Positions 25,701 through 37,042 of a stretch of 64,000 nucleotides of DNA are shown here, piece after piece. The DNA comes from Viscum album (Eukaryota > Streptophyta > Magnoliopsida > Santalales > Viscaceae), in assembly GCA_963277665.1 (NCBI GenBank), contig OY728157.1:363396067-363460066 (forward strand), given 5' to 3'. Position 1 is the stretch's first letter; every line of letters begins with the position of its first letter. The notes beneath the pieces are model-generated. The model saw nothing but the letters and a program-made list of their open reading frames with translations, made no database searches and was not told the origin of the DNA. A program made the position numbers and the translations under genes.

Positions 25701-25939
25701 TGAACAACAGAGAGAAGTATATCCTAGATCTTCTCACCCAACAAAACCAATTTGACGAGGATTTGAAGTATGAAAATCCATAAATCCTTATGGTGAATAA
25801 AGGGAAAGGTCAAGAGAATATATCTATGTCTAAATATTCTTCTTGACTCACTTATAATAAGATAAATATAAATGGGAAAGTAAGGTAACGGGGTGATATT
25901 TATTAAACATGTGGAAAAAAGGGCCTCTATAATAAAAAA
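22742..25939 (+). pseudogene. gag: Leader and gag relic of copia E
   Basis: Most of this 3.2-kb stretch is eroded and carries no readable frame. It is long for a copia leader plus gag, so it may hold an unrecognised insertion. From about 25660 a copia Gag C-terminus can be read: an F-V-I-N-F-N-M-N-N motif, a Leu/Glu-rich segment, V-N-K-G-K-G-Q, and the first half of a zinc knuckle with the second Cys and G-K-K-G still present. The histidine of the knuckle is replaced by leucine and a stop lies just before it. Gypsy element A interrupts the frame inside the knuckle; the last cysteine codon follows at 37153. Gag would form the virus-like particle. Confidence 0.7.
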
Positions 25940-26640
25940 TGTCACGAACTGCCTTCACCAAAAGGAGGGAATGGACAACAGATTACCAATCCATTCCTTC
26001 TTTAAGTTGAAGGAGAGATAATGACCCCCGAGTCCCGCCTCCAGTAGGCCCCAGAGTGGAGACTAGAACCAAGGGTATAACATTTTCACAATATGGGAGG
26101 CATTACCCTTTTTAGTTAACCAAGATTGGGAGAAAGAATGAGTAAACACCAAACACCACAAAGTATAGAAAACTCAAGGTAAAAACCAAACTACATGCAT
26201 GTTTTAATAATAAAATAGAACAAAGTACAAGGACTCAAAAGTACAATACCAAACAGGAAAGGAAAAAAGGCTAAGCAGAAACCAAGAATGACCAACAGCA
26301 ACTCCAAAGTCCAGACTAGTGAGGTCCTGCACGACATCTGAAGTCCTCTCAGAAACTTGAAAGTAAATGTAGTGTGAGTATAAAAAGTATACTCAGTAGG
26401 AAAACCTAAAGATCTCATGCACAAGTGGGGAGACGTCCTAAAGTCCCGTCAGAAGTAGAAGAAAGATCATCTATCAAGGAATCTATCCATCCTACCTCAC
26501 CAGTCATTCTCACCAAATAACACAAGCAGTAAGATAATAATAAAGAACAAAGCATTTGGGTACCCCACACCACCACTTCCCACACTGGATAGCTTCACAT
26601 CGCTAACGACAAATGTCCTGATGCTACCACGCTCTTCCTT

Positions 26641-26779
26641 CCCGCACACACCTGGACCTCACAACCATCCACATCCCTTCCCGCACACACCTGGGCCTCA
26701 CAACCACACATCCCTGCCCGCACACACCTGGGCCTCACAACCACCTATCCATGCCCGCACACACCTGATCCTCATCCCA
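26641..26779. repeat. 37-bp tandem repeat in the 3' LTR of A, four units
   Basis: Units begin CCCGCACACACCTGGGCCTCACAACC at 26641, 26680, 26717 and 26754 (steps 39, 37, 37). The 5' LTR has the same four units with identical steps at 34829, 34868, 34905 and 34942, so the array was fixed before the element inserted. Confidence 0.9.
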
Positions 26780-28504
26780 AAGACTCCTGGGAAAACATAC
26801 CTTTTCGAATAGTCCTGGGCTAACAACACACCAATCGAAACCTACTCGAAGAATCTTGGGTGTAAGGTCGCCTCCAGCCATCACAACCGAGGGAAGAGGG
26901 AGCAGGAAGGATAGTGGCTAGGGGGAAACGCCCTTCCCCATGAAATGGGGTGTCCGGCACTAAGTGCCCAATGTGGGTGGGGTGCGAATAAACACAAAAC
27001 ATATAGTTACACATATATTCCAACACACATCCCAACCTATGGATCCCCAACTAATATAAGCAGGTGCCCAAGCACTAATGCCTCAGAAAACAGGCACACA
27101 ACAAACACTTCCTAGTTTTTCTATTCAAGTTATCATTACATAATAGTTCAGTATGATTTAATACCTTCACTACTGGGCAACTAACAGGAACATTCACAGA
27201 TGAAACAACAATAAAGCAGGAAGGAAAACCATCAGGTAATTTAAGCATTCACACCCGGTTCTCTTGTAAAGTCATAACAACTAGGGATCGAGTGATATCC
27301 CTCAAAGTACTGGAAACAAAAAAAACCCCGAGACATAGCCCCATGTCCACAAAATCCAAAAGCCAACGGTTTCCCAACAATAGAGGATCCCACCCGAATT
27401 CGTGTCACAACAGAGAAACCACACAGCCTCAGATTCACAACTATCGAATGTATAACAGTAGGGGATCCCATCCCCACCCATATCTCCCCAAAAATCTAAG
27501 CCCGTGAAAGAAAACAACCAAACCACTACCACCAACACAAAGAAGGCCCTTACAGGTATTTTCATATTTAAAAGATTTAACACACTCCATGGTTTCAATT
27601 CCACTGGGCTTTAACCGGAGTTATCACAAAAAAGGGTTGATCCTGGTGCTTTCAATTTATTTAACCGAGTATACATAATTAACCAATTCCATGTTACATT
27701 TATTTAAACATCCAGGAGAATGTAGGTTCATTAGTGTACAAATAAAGACCACCAACGACCATGATTTTCAGTGTGCGTAGGCCATTATAATTCACAACAC
27801 ATACCAACATAAAATAGTACAATAGAACATCGATCACACCTCCTTTCCTTCTTTAGAGTTCCGTTCATTATCTTCATTAAGTTTAGTTTCATCAATTTCC
27901 ACAGAGACAAAAGCATACCCACCCCGCATGATGCACAGAAAGGAGAGTTGAAGGAGAAAATCCCTACTTGATTGATCAAGGATCGACGTTAATTCCTAGC
28001 GTGGAAACTGGAAATCAAGAGTAGGTGGAACTCCACGGAACGCGATCAAGGAAAAAAATTAATCATCAGGAGGAAGGATACTCTGAGCGTAGGGTGATAG
28101 AAAAAAAAGTGACTTAGGGAGAAGAGAAGCCTTTAGGTAATAAAGAATGAGATACAACATCCCCGGGACGGTTACGATATGGAGAAAAACTCGAAACTGC
28201 GGAAGAAGCGGTATCGCGGTTTGACCCCATGGTTGGGCCACCCCACACATCCAACTTAAAAGTTCCCCGCCCTTCATGGCAGTTAAAACTGATGCACACC
28301 TCCTTAATCAAGGAATGACTCCTCACAGGATGCGGTAGAGGTGTTTCTGAAAACGAAATTAAGGGCATGGCCAAAACACGTGGTTTTCCATTTAAGGAGG
28401 GTACCTCACCAATCATTTAATTAAAAACCATTAATGGGATTTAAAACAGGCTTAAAGGGGTCAAAACAAGGTTAAAAACCCAATTCGCGCAAAAAAAAGA
28501 GAGG

Positions 28505-28517
28505 CACTACTGGAAAA
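28505..28517 (+). other. CACTA-like terminus inside the 3' LTR of A
   Basis: CACTACTGGAAAA is followed directly by an array of CTACCGGTAG-type repeats, the layout of a CACTA transposon end with its subterminal repeats. The CACTA element F in this window begins with the similar AACTACTGGAAATC. The other LTR has CTCTATTGGAAAA at 36693. A matching second terminus was not found, so a captured transposon end is possible but unproven. Confidence 0.4.
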
Positions 28518-28521
28518 CCCG

Positions 28522-28866
28522 TGGAGGTCACCGGTAGGCCGAGCTACCGGTAGACCGAGGCGACTGGTAGGCCAAGCTACCTGTAGGCTGAGGCCACCGG
28601 TAGGATGAGGCCACTAGTAGGCCAAGCTACCGGTTGGCCCAGGCTACCGGTAGGCCGAGCTACCGGTAGGACGAGCTACCGGTAGGCTAAGCTACCGGTA
28701 GGCCGAGCTACCGATAGGCTGAGCTACCGGTAGGCCGAGCTACCGGTAGAGGCCAGAGGTAGGCTGAGATACCGGTAGGCCGAGCGACCGGTAGGCCGAG
28801 GCGACCAGTAGGTCGAGGCCACCACTAGCCCGAGGCTACTGGTAGGCCAAGGCCACCGTTAGGAGT
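28522..28866. repeat. CTACCGGTAG minisatellite in the 3' LTR of A
   Basis: About twenty units of 16-18 bp follow the patterns CTACCGGTAGGCCGAG or CCACCGGTAGGCCGAG. Each holds the palindrome CTACCGGTAG or a variant of it. The corresponding array in the 5' LTR lies at 36711-37042, with units in a different order and number, so the array has changed in length or sequence since insertion. Confidence 0.9.
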
Positions 28867-28970
28867 CTTAAGCTTCACTGAGAAGATGGTATGGCCTTCC
28901 AGACCACCCAGAACACCCCAAACATCAGATTTTCACCAAGTAATGGACCCCAAAACCCTGGGACATTACA

Positions 28971-29399
28971 TCAGATACTTCTCAAACTATTCTCATCCCC
29001 GAGAATATAAGAACAAACCAGAAAGGAGAAAAGGGGGGGGGGTCCAAACAACCACCCTCTAAAGATACTTCTCAAGGGAAAACCCCTGAGTTATTCGAAA
29101 GCTGGAACAGAACCCCCCTAGAGTTATCATCCCAAAACATCCACAACAAGGAAAATGATCACATTGTACAATACCTGAGTCAAGGAGTCCCTTCCTACAT
29201 GTCAGGATATTATCCACTTTGGGCGGCAATGACTCACCTGTACAGGTTTAATCGCATCCACATTAATGTGTCTTGATTAGCAGTCAGGTTTTCCCATCCT
29301 CACACATTCGGACACAAAACAAGTAAAAAAATCATTTCATATATTAAAGAACAAGGTAAAACTTATCAACAAAACTCAGAACAAAAACAACAAGGAATT
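28971..29399. other. Non-coding interval between the pol end and 3' LTR of A
   Basis: About 430 bp with no readable frame. A run of ten G lies at about 29032. A polypurine tract for the minus strand should lie next to 28971; only a weak purine-leaning GAGAAGTATCTGA is seen there. Confidence 0.5.
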
Positions 29400-30950
29400 C
29401 AAAACAGCTCTAGGTATTGAACGCGTAACTGGGCCTCCCACTCCCAAGTGCTCTCCTTGAGGCCACCATGCCACCACAACACATGAACCAAGGGGATGTT
29501 CCATCCACGAAGCACTTTCTCTTTACGATCCTCGATCTTGATCAGTCATTCTATGAAGGTTGCATCGTTTTCGACATCTAACTCTCCCCAATCGATGACG
29601 TGGGAGTCGTCATGGAGATATCAACAAATCTGGGAGACGTGAAAGATGTTGTGAACTTTCTCCAACTGAGGTGGAAACGCCTTCTGATACGCCACCTCAC
29701 CAACTCGTAACATCACCTTGAAAATTTCGATGAACCTAGGGGAGAGCTTACTCCCCTTCCCAAACCTTCACTGCCCATGTCGAGGGGAAACCATCAATAA
29801 CACATGATTTCCAACCTCAAACTCCAAGGGCCTCCTCCTACAATCAACATAAGACTTTTGTCGGTCCTGGACTGCCTTCATCCTCTCATGCACGAGCTAA
29901 ACCTTCTCAGTGGTTCCTTGGACCACTTCTAGCCCAAGAACAGCTACTTCCCCAATCTCTGTCCAGCAAACGGGTGAATGACACGGCCTTCCATACAAGG
30001 CCTCAAACAGTGTCATGCCGATAGTGGAGTGGAAGCTATTGTTATAAGCAAACTCCACCAAAGGCAAGTGTCGTACCCATGATCTCCCAAAATCCAGAAC
30101 ACATGCCCGCGGCATGTCCTCCAATGTCTGGATCATTTGTAATGTTTCCTCATCAGTCTGAGGGTGGAAAGTAGTGTTAAGGCATAGTTGGGTGCCAAAG
30201 GCATGCTGTAATCCCCTCTAGACTCGTGAGGTAAACCGCATGTCTCGATTGGAGACAATAGATCTCAGAATCTCATGAAACTGCACCACCTCATCGACGT
30301 ACCTCTGGGATAAGGTGCTCACCAGGCTCGACTCCTTAATCACCAAGAAGTGAGCTAATTTTTTCAACCGATCCACCACTACATAGATGAAATCTTAGCC
30401 TCCCTGAGTCCTGGGTAGCCCGTGACGAAGTCCATCGAGATGTCATCCCACTTCCACTCGGGAACATCTAAAGGCTGTAACAACCCTCCAGGAAAACGGT
30501 GTTCAGCCTTCACTTGCTAACATACTAAGCACTTAGCCACAAACTCTACCACCGACCGCTTTACCCCGGGCCACCAAAACTGTCCCCTCAGGCCTTGGTT
30601 CATCTTTGAGAACCCAGGATGTACCGCCAAAGCTGATCCATGGAACTCAGAGATAACACATTTACACATCATCTCTAGAACAAAATCCTTCCATGGATAA
30701 AGCATCAGATGCTAACCATCCTCCGACCATACCATAGGAGCATTTCCCTGATAAGCATGATCTTGCATCACTTCCACCTCCGAGTCCCCCCACTGACACT
30801 CTTCCACCTGCACCACTAAAGAGGAAACTACAGTAATCTGAAATAGAAAACCTCTTCCACATTCCACCCTTGCATCCAAATGCAAGGCCACTAACTCTTC
30901 CATCGCTCTCCATGCATCTGCAGATTCCCAAACTACTTCCTTCTACGATT
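29400..30950 (-). pseudogene. pol: Integrase with chromodomain-like C-terminus, element A (broken)
   Basis: Integrase inserts the retrotransposon cDNA into the genome. The zinc-binding part is readable at 30517-30705, with an H...H near E-F-H-G-S-A and C-L-V-C at its end. The catalytic core follows with D in S-M-D-F-V, S-N-R-D and the Q-T-D-E-E region. The 29897-30136 segment continues with I-Q-T-L-E-D-M, V-E-F-A-Y-N-N-S and E-A-L-Y-G-R-P-C. Near 29400-29700 an F-H-V-S motif, then I-P-L-V-H-V-L-W and S-T-W-E-W-E mark the C-terminal chromodomain-like tail of Del/Tekay chromoviruses, thought to guide insertion into heterochromatin. Stops and frameshifts separate the parts. Confidence 0.85.
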
Positions 30951-31099
30951 TCCTACTCAGGGCATAAGCCACAACATTACCCTTGCCCTTAGTATAAGAT
31001 ATCTTGAAGTCGTAGTCTTAGAGGAACTCAACCCACCTCTACTGCCACAAGTTTAGATCCCGCTGGGAAAAGACATAACACAAGCTCTTGTGATCTGAG

Positions 31100-32400
31100 A
31101 AGACTACAAAGTGCACTCAAATGAGATAATGTCGCCACAACTTCAATGCGAACACCATGTCTGCAAGCTCCAGATCGTGGGTGGCATAGTTACGTTCATG
31201 AGGACATAACTTCCTAGACCCATAAGAGATCACTCCTCGCTGCTTCATCAGCACACATCCCAACCCAAGTCCAGAAGCGTCACAGAACACTTCAAACAAC
31301 ACCCCTTCCTCTTAAAATTTAAGGACTGGAGTGCTAACCAGCCTCTCCTTTAGGTAGCCAAAAGTTGTCTGGCACTAGTTGCTCCACATGAAGGCCAGGT
31401 CCTTCCTAGTCAAAGCTGTTAACAGAGCTACATCTCGAGAGAATTTGGGCACAAACCTCCAGTAATAGCATGCCAAACCCAGGAAACTACGAACTTCCAC
31501 CACATTCTTGGGTGCTTCCCATTAAACGACTGCCTCGACCTTCGACGAGTCTACTGCTATTCCCTTCTGAGATGTTGGTGTCGAAGGACTCCAAAAACTA
31601 CCCTATGATGATCAACATGCTCTTCTTCTGATCTTGAGTAGATAAGGATGCCATCGATGAACACCATGACGAACTGGTCCAAAAAATATTGGAAGATAGA
31701 GTTCATGAGGTTCATGAACAAAGCCGATGCATTCGTAACACCAAACGGCATGACCACGAACTCAAAGTGTCCATATCTGCATCTGAAAGCCGTCTTCGAG
31801 ATATAACCTTCCTTCACTCTCAACTGGTGGTATCCAGACCGCAGATTGATGTTAGAGAACCAACCTACTCCCCTCACCTGGTCGAAAATACCATCTATCC
31901 TCAGGAGGGGGTAACGATTCTTGACTGTCACCGAATTCAACCTCCGGTAGTCTATTCACAATCGTATACTACCATTTTCCTTCTTTACGAACATAACTAG
32001 GGCACCCCACGGTGGCACGCTGGGTTGAAGAAATCCCTTCTCCATCAGATCTTCAATATGAATCTGCAACTCCCGTAACTCAGAAGGTTCCATCCAATAA
32101 GGAACCATCGAGATCGGGTGGGCACCAGGTTGTAAGTCTATCCCAAAATCAATATCATGATGAGGGGGTAGAGTAACAACCTCATTGGGAAAGACATCAT
32201 GGAATTCTATTACGACCTCTGGGACGCCCATCATTCCTGTGTCCGCCGACTCCACTGACACCCCATCCAGCATAGAAAGGAGTTGCTCCATGTGTCGACT
32301 CCCCACCTGATAACTCTGCTCCCCAACAAAAGCCACACGCCGTCTATCCTCATTTGAGAATTCAATCCTTCTCCGATAGCAGTCGATGATGGAATGCATG
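31100..32400 (-). pseudogene. pol: Reverse transcriptase and RNase H, element A (broken)
   Basis: Two frames cover the RT. The upstream one (31956-32399) has V-F-P-N-E, P-S-E-L-R-E-L and G-F-L-Q-P-S-V-P-P-W-G-A. The downstream one (31557-31940) has [16 protein letters not shown] and V-M-P-F-G-V-T-N-A. Two catalytic aspartates are gone: motif A reads N-I-N-L instead of K-I-D-L (residue 32 of that frame), and the F-I-D-D box reads F-I-D-G (residue 97). RNase H follows at 31117-31302 with [17 protein letters not shown] and T-H-D-L-E-L, then A-L-K-L-W-R-H-Y-L. It degrades the RNA strand of the hybrid. The copy cannot make active enzyme. Confidence 0.92.
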
Positions 32401-32438
32401 GAGAATAACTAGTCGATGCCTAGAATGACATCGTATTG

Positions 32439-32951
32439 CTACATCTGCAAAGAAAGATGGTCTCCACTGGACTGATGTGGTCTCAACATCAGTCTACATC
32501 CCTGGAAAAAGTAAGATATGCTGGTATGACCCCCAACTGGTGTTCTCAATAATAGAGGCACAAAAAGTCTCTCGGCATCCCTAACCAGATCATGGGTTAA
32601 TTCGTGTGTAACAAAGGATTGCGAAGCTCCCAAATCAAAAAAGGAAGAAACAATAGTGTTGAATAAACTGATCGTACCTCGAACGACCTCTGGTCCCGTC
32701 GCAGCTTCTAACTCTGCGGCATGCAACTGTCCATGCCCAGCTCCTCTGCCTCGCTGTTGTCGACCCCTCCCTGACCACGCCCTGGTCGAGGTCCCTAAGG
32801 AGCACCCTGATGTCAGTCTCCTCCCAAAAGGTCGTCCCTCAGAAGGCCAGGGGCCTACTGCTGATACTAGAAAGGCCTCGCTGGAAACGGATGCTACTGA
32901 GGTGGGTGCTGGAACTTCCCACCTCCACCATGTGGAGCTTGAGTCGGACAC
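32439..32951 (-). pseudogene. pol: Aspartic protease region, element A (broken)
   Basis: A 170-codon frame carries V-V-R-G-T-I at about residue 90 and F-F-D-L-G-A-S-Q-S-F-V at about residues 104-114. In intact gypsy proteases this is D-S/T-G-A-S, so the second residue of the active-site triplet is changed to Leu. The protease would cleave the Gag-Pol polyprotein. The first 80 residues of the frame are out of register with Gag and are not meaningful. Confidence 0.85.
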
Positions 32952-33800
32952 CTACTCTGGACGTGCCTGAAAACTCTACAAGAGAAACACTTCGGTCAAG
33001 GCCCTGTGGAAAAGGGGCAAGGTCCAGAAGCTCAGAACTGGAACTGATGAGGCCCAATCCCTTCTTGTCAAAACCTGGAAGGCCCTGTCGCTGGAGACCT
33101 GTTGCTGATCACTTCCCCCTTTTATGAACTCAGATGGTTCCCTTCTAGTGGTGTGCCTCCCCTCGAGTGAATCCTCCCTACTATCTTGGCCTTCTTCTGT
33201 ACTTCTAGGTACGTCGAAAAAGTTAAGGGAGTGACAATGTACTGAAGAGAAGGATATAGTTCCTCCTCTAACTGTCTTTCCCGAGACTCCTCATCCGAAA
33301 AGAGATCTGGGGAAAAGCACAAGAGGTATTTTAAATTGATCCCCAGCCCCCTCACTGACATGCTTCCCTGCTAAAGGGAGAGAAACTCCTGTCTCTTCTC
33401 AAACTTTTCTGTAGAGAAGAGGAACTCCTCACGAAATTCCTTCTCAAAACGGGCCCATGAAACCTCTGCCTCTTTATTCTCTCCCAAGAAAAGCATCCAC
33501 CACTGACACGTTGCTCCTCTCAGCTGAATGATAGCCAACAGAACCTAGTACTCTCTTGGAGCACAGATCAAAGAGAAGGTGATGGCTAGCTCCTTGAGCC
33601 ATCCCTCTGTTACTGAGTCAGAAATGCTGCCCTCATACTTGTTTTGTTGTTGGAAGGAGCGCATAGTCCTCTGCCACAAGTCATCCTCATCATCTTTGTC
33701 AACCCTCTGCTGGTCAACTGCCTCGATCCACTGGGCCTCAACTGCCCGAGTCTCTCTTGGATAGCATCCGGTTGCCATAGCTGCACGGTAAACAAAGAAT
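32945..33800 (-). pseudogene. gag: Gag of element A with intact CCHC zinc knuckle (frame broken)
   Basis: The best marker is a complete zinc knuckle at 32948-32989 on the minus strand, C-F-S-C-R-V-F-R-H-V-Q-S-R-C, with the CX2CX4HX4C spacing of nucleocapsid domains that bind element RNA. Upstream, 33545-33778 reads as the Gag N-terminal part with a W-L-K-E-L-A-I-T-F motif near its end (normally a W-I-x-x-I-E-K-I-F motif in this family), and 33122-33361 continues with S-V-R-G...F-S-P-D-L-F-S-D-E-E-S. These pieces lie in different frames. The Gag frame begins at M-A-T-G near 33778, about 330 bp inside the primer site. Confidence 0.82.
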
Positions 33801-34109
33801 TCCTAAGACCGAGTAGCAAGGGAATTATTATTATTATGAAATTTTTCTTCCCAAGACGCCCTAAATCAATTAAAAATAGTATGATGCATGTACCTTCCTT
33901 AAGGTCTCTACCCTGCAATAAATGTAGTCTCACTTGGTCGTTTGACAGGCTCAGATTCCTTACATCAGATCATAGGGGGGCCCTAAAATCTCGTGTCCTA
34001 GCCGGTCCTCCCTGGTCTATTTCATGAACCAAGATCACCTAACATTGTTGCCCTACCATCCCACGCAATCCTCATTGTGCCTAACTCCAGACTCCATCCA
34101 ATCCATCAA

Positions 34110-34127
34110 CCTCTGCCTCTGATACCA
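34110..34127 (-). promoter_or_regulatory. Primer-binding site of gypsy element A (tRNA-iMet type)
   Basis: The minus strand reads TGGTATCAGAGGCAGAGG, beginning three bases after the end of the 5' LTR. The first eleven bases fit the 3' end of initiator methionine tRNA. Confidence 0.92.
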
Positions 34128-34828
34128 TTCTTTCATGACCAGCCTTCACCAAAAGGAGGGAAGGGATAGAAGATTGCCAAGCCCTGCCTTCTTTAAGTTG
34201 AAGGAGAGATAATGACCCCCGAGTCTTGCCTCCAGTTGGCCCCAGAGTGGTGACTAGCACCAAGGGTATAACATTTTCACAATATGGGAGGCATTACCTT
34301 GTTTTTAACCAAGATTAGGAGAAAGAATGAGTCAACACCAAACACCACCAAGTATAGAAAACTCAAAGTAAAAACCAAAGTACATGCATGTTTCAATAAT
34401 AAAACTGAACAAAGTACAAGGACTCCAAAGTACAATACCCAACAGGAAAGGAAAAAGGCTAAGTAGAAACCAACAGAGACCAACAGAAAATCCAAAGTCT
34501 AGACTAGTGAGGTCTCGCACGGCCTCTGAAGTCCTCCGGGAAACCTGAAAGTAAACGTAGGGTGAGCATACGAAGTATACTTAGTAGGAAAACATAAAGA
34601 TCTCATGAAAAATTGGGGAGACGTCCAAAAGTCCCGTGAGAAGCAGAAGAAACATCATCTATCAAGGAATATATCCATCCCACCTCACTGGCCACACTCA
34701 CCAAATAACACAAGCAGTAAGATAATAATAAAGAACAAAGCATTTGGGTACCCCGCACCACCACTTCCCACACTAGCTAGCTACTCATCCCTAACGGAAA
34801 ATGTCCGGAAGCTACCACGCTCTTTCTG

Positions 34829-34967
34829 CCCGCACAAACCTGGGCCTCAAAACCATCCACATCCCTACCCGCACACACCTGGGCCTCACAACCAAACATC
34901 CCTACCCGCAAACACTCGGGCCTCACATCTATCCATCCCTGCTCGCACACACATGTGCCTCATCCCG
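34829..34967. repeat. 37-bp tandem repeat in the 5' LTR of A, four units
   Basis: It is the counterpart of the array at 26641, with the same unit number and spacing (39, 37, 37) and scattered substitutions. Confidence 0.9.
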
Positions 34968-36710
34968 AAGACACCTGGGAAAACAAAGCTACCCAAAGAG
35001 TCCTGGGCTAACAACACACCAATCAAACCCTACCCGAAGAATCTTGGGTGTAAGGTCGCCTCCATCCATCACAACCAAGGGAAGAGGGAGCAGGAAGGAG
35101 AGTTTCTAGGGGGAAACACCCTTCCCCATGAAATGGGGTGTCCGACACTAAGTGCCCAACGTGGGTGGGGTGCGACTAAACACAAAACAAATAGTTACAC
35201 ATATATTCCAACACACAGCCCAACCTATGGCTCCCCAACCGATACAATTAGGTGCCCAAGCACTACTGCCTCTGAAAATAGGCACACAACAAACAGTTCC
35301 TAGTTTCCCTATTCAAGTTATTATTTCATAACCATTCAGTTTGAGTTAATCCCTTCACTACTGGGAAACTAACAGGAAAATTCACAGAAGAAACAGAAAT
35401 AAAGCAGGAAGGAAAACCATTATTTAATTTAAGCATCTACACTCAGTTCTCTTGTAAAGTCACAACAACTAGGGATCAAGTGAGATCCCCCAAAGTACTG
35501 GAAACAAAACAAACCCCGAGACATAGCCCCATGTCCCCAAAATCCAAAAGCCAATGGTTTCCCAACAATAGAGGATCCCACCAAAATTCGTGTCACAGCA
35601 GAGCAACCACACAACCTTAGATTAAAAACCAGCGAAAGTATAACAACAGTGGATCCCATCCCCACCCATATCACCCCAAAAATCTAAGCCCGTGAAAGAA
35701 AACAAAAAAACCATTTCCACCAACATAAAGCAGTCCCTTGCAGGTATTTTCTGATTTAAAAGATTTAACACACTCCATGGTTTCAATTCCACTGGGCTTT
35801 AACTGGAGTTATCACAAAAAAGGGTTGATCCTGGTGCTTTCAATTTATTTAACCGAGTATACGTAATTAACCAATTCCATGTTACATTTATTTAAACATC
35901 TAGGAGAACCTAGGTTCATTAGTGCACAAAGAAAGACCACCATCGGCCATGATTTTCAATGAGCAGAGGCCTGTATAATTCACAACACATACCAACATAA
36001 AAGAGTACAACAGAACATCGATCACACCCCCCTTTCCTTCTTTAGAGGTCCCTTCATTATCTTCATTATGTTTGGTTTCATCAATTTCTACAGAGACAAA
36101 AGCATATGAACCCCACATGATGCACAGAAAGGAGAGACGAAGGAGAAAATTCCTACTTAATTGATCAAGGATTGACATTAAGTCCTAGCATGGAAACTGG
36201 AAATTAGGAGTAAGAGGAACTCCACGGAACACGATCAAGGAATTAATGACTCGTCGGGGGGAAGGGTACTCTGAGCGTAGGGTGATAGAAAAAAAAAGAA
36301 ACCCAGGGAGAAGAGAGGCCTTTAGGATATAGAGACTGAGATACAACATCCCCAGGACAGTTATGATATGGAGAAAAACTCAAAACCACAAAAGAAGCGG
36401 TATCGTGGGTTGACCACATGGTGAGGCCACCCCATACATCCAACATAAAAGGTCCCCACCCTTCGGGCGGTTAAAACTGACGCACACCTCCTTAACCAAG
36501 GAAGGACTCCTCACAGGATGTGGTAGAGGCGTTTCTGAAAACATGGTTAAAGGCATGACCAAAACGCATGGTTTTCCATTTAAAGAGGGTACCTCGCCAA
36601 TCATTTAATTAAAAACCATTAATGGGATTTAAAATAGGCTTAAAGGGGTCAAAACATGGTTAACAGACCAATTCGCGCAAAAAAAATAGAGGCTCTATTG
36701 GAAAACCGGT

Positions 36711-37042
36711 GGAGGTCACCGGTAGGCTAGGTCTACCGGTAGACCAAGCTACTGGTAGGCTGAGGACACCGATAGGCCAAGCTACTGGTAGGCCGAGGCC
36801 ACCGGTAGGCCGAGCTATGAGTAGGTCGAGGCCACCAGTAGGCCAAGCTACCAGCAGGCTAAGGCTACCGGTAGGCTGAGACTCCGGAAGGCCGAGCTAC
36901 CGTTAGGTCGAGCTACCGGTAGGTCGAGCTACTCGTAGGCCTAGCTACTGGTAGGCTGAGGCTACCATTAGGCCGAGGCCATAGGTAGGCCGAGGCTACC
37001 ACTAGGACAAGGCTACCAGTTGGATGAGGCCACCGTTAGGAG
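36711..37042. repeat. CTACCGGTAG minisatellite in the 5' LTR of A
   Basis: About twenty degenerate units of 16-18 bp with CTACCGGTAG or near variants. Unit order differs from the 3' LTR array at 28522, while the flanking LTR sequence is well matched. Confidence 0.88.

Larger units (their letters stand above)
25940..28970 (-). repeat. 3' LTR of gypsy element A
   Basis: It matches 34131-37147 throughout, including a long block starting GCCTTCACCAAAAGGAGGGA and the shared end GGACCCCAAAACCC. On the minus strand it begins TGTAATGTCCC; the plus-strand left edge is TGTCACGA. It contains two internal tandem arrays. All open frames in it are mirrored in the other LTR only in part and are treated as chance. 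Confidence 0.93.

Noticed and set aside
27165..27190. TTCACTACTGGGCAAC as a second CACTA terminus within the LTR of A
   Set aside because: It points the same way as the one at 28505 and lacks subterminal repeats; the match is short and probably chance.
26191..28416. Several minus-strand frames of 60-100 codons with hydrophobic segments
   Set aside because: They lie in the 3' LTR of A; partial counterparts in the 5' LTR are shifted or broken, and no family features are present.
32656..33127. Plus-strand frames of about 100 codons
   Set aside because: Antisense to the Gag/protease region of gypsy A, where the minus strand carries a complete CCHC knuckle and the protease motif.
34605..35303. 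232-codon open frame, the longest in the window
   Set aside because: It lies inside the 5' LTR of gypsy A, crosses the 37-bp tandem repeat, is rich in Pro/His/Thr/Ser, and is not kept intact in the 3' LTR copy. Not a gene.
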